The notes under the pieces: generated by a model
Told to the model about the DNA's origin: nothing
What the model saw: only the letters and a program-made list of their open reading frames with translations
Database searches by the model: none
In this document: positions 63,772 to 64,000 of the stretch, piece after piece
How the letters are laid out: every line of letters starts with the position of its first letter
Numbering within the stretch: position 1 is the first letter of the stretch
NCBI GenBank assembly: GCA_026724425.1
Contig: JAIUCV010000116.1
Coordinates: 930,001-994,000, forward strand
Source of the DNA: Erythrophleum ivorense
Taxonomy: Eukaryota > Streptophyta > Magnoliopsida > Fabales > Fabaceae
Reading direction: 5' to 3'
Length of the DNA stretch: 64,000 bases
Translations under genes and position numbers: made by a program

Positions 63772-64000
63772 ATGGACCACCAGCTAGATTCTAACACCCA
63801 ACCCAAGAACCATAAGTGGACTTCAAGTGAAAATGCTCTCTTTATTGAATGTCTTGTGGAGTTATGAATGGAAGGAAAGTACTTGGCAGATAATGGGTTT
63901 AAGCCTAGTCATTTAGCTACTATTGAAGAACTGTCGAAGAACAAAAGTCCAGGATGTGGTCTTAAAGGAGTGCCACACATTCAGTCTTACTTGAGGACCC
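63772..64000 (+). pseudogene. Myb/SANT-like ORF of the Harbinger element, broken, cut by the window end
   Basis: Starts ATG at 63772 and reads NHKWTSSENALFIECLVEL, a TGA stop (63865-63867), then in frame MEGKYLADNGFKPSHLA and SPGCGLKGVPHIQSYLRT. This is the Myb/SANT-like (Myb_DNA-bind_3) domain of the second, DNA-binding protein of PIF/Harbinger transposons. Same orientation as the transposase relic about 500 bases upstream. The stop makes it a relic too; the 3' end lies outside the window. Confidence 0.8.

Noticed and set aside
1..64000. CRISPR arrays, operons, plastid or mitochondrial insertions, viral genes
   Set aside because: No regularly spaced repeats, no bacterial gene layout, and no organelle-type or viral coding sequence was seen.

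Overview
The window is nuclear DNA from a flowering plant, almost certainly a eudicot. The evidence is GT-AG introns in conserved plant genes, a Dof transcription factor, a plant-type PWWP protein, telo-box and site II motifs upstream of a cytosolic ribosomal protein gene, and long AT-rich intergenic stretches full of MITEs, foldback elements, a tRNA-derived SINE and broken DNA transposons. The species cannot be fixed from the sequence alone.

Six genes look intact, and all lie on the minus strand. From left to right they are: an ESCRT-III CHMP1 subunit (2.4-3.0 kb, one coding exon); a small uncharacterised basic protein of 83 residues (7.1-7.3 kb) whose core promoter and leader are tandemly duplicated; cytosolic ribosomal protein eL28 (9.2-11.5 kb, three coding exons); a PWWP/Tudor-like chromatin protein of 780 residues (13.2-19.9 kb, three coding exons); a zinc-finger plus glutamate-dehydrogenase-like protein of 637 residues (26.8-37.7 kb, 15 coding exons); and a Dof zinc-finger transcription factor (49.6-50.2 kb). 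Exon joins were checked by reading frame and by splice dinucleotides. The order PWWP, GDH-like, Dof recalls a segment of Arabidopsis chromosome 1, so this is probably an old syntenic block. Products act in endosomal sorting, translation, chromatin reading and transcription; they do not form one pathway.

Regions between genes hold little but AT-rich repeats: at least two dispersed foldback families, Tourist-like MITEs (TSD TAA), a Stowaway MITE (TSD TA), microsatellites and a SINE in the 5' flank of the GDH-like gene. Between 42.9 and 45.6 kb are two gene fragments with stops or frameshifts: a glycerol-3-phosphate acyltransferase piece, and a sphingolipid delta-8 desaturase cytochrome-b5 piece enclosed by inverted repeats of about 225 bp, which looks like an old Pack-MULE. 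The right end (62-64 kb) is a decayed PIF/Harbinger transposon with a transposase relic followed by its Myb-like ORF, running off the window.

The most interesting point is the GDH-like protein. It keeps the GDH fold motifs and a dinucleotide glycine motif, but the residues that correspond to the catalytic lysine, the catalytic aspartate and two glutamate-binding residues are replaced, and a CCHH zinc-finger-like region and a basic cluster sit at its N terminus. It looks like a pseudoenzyme turned to another, possibly nuclear, role.
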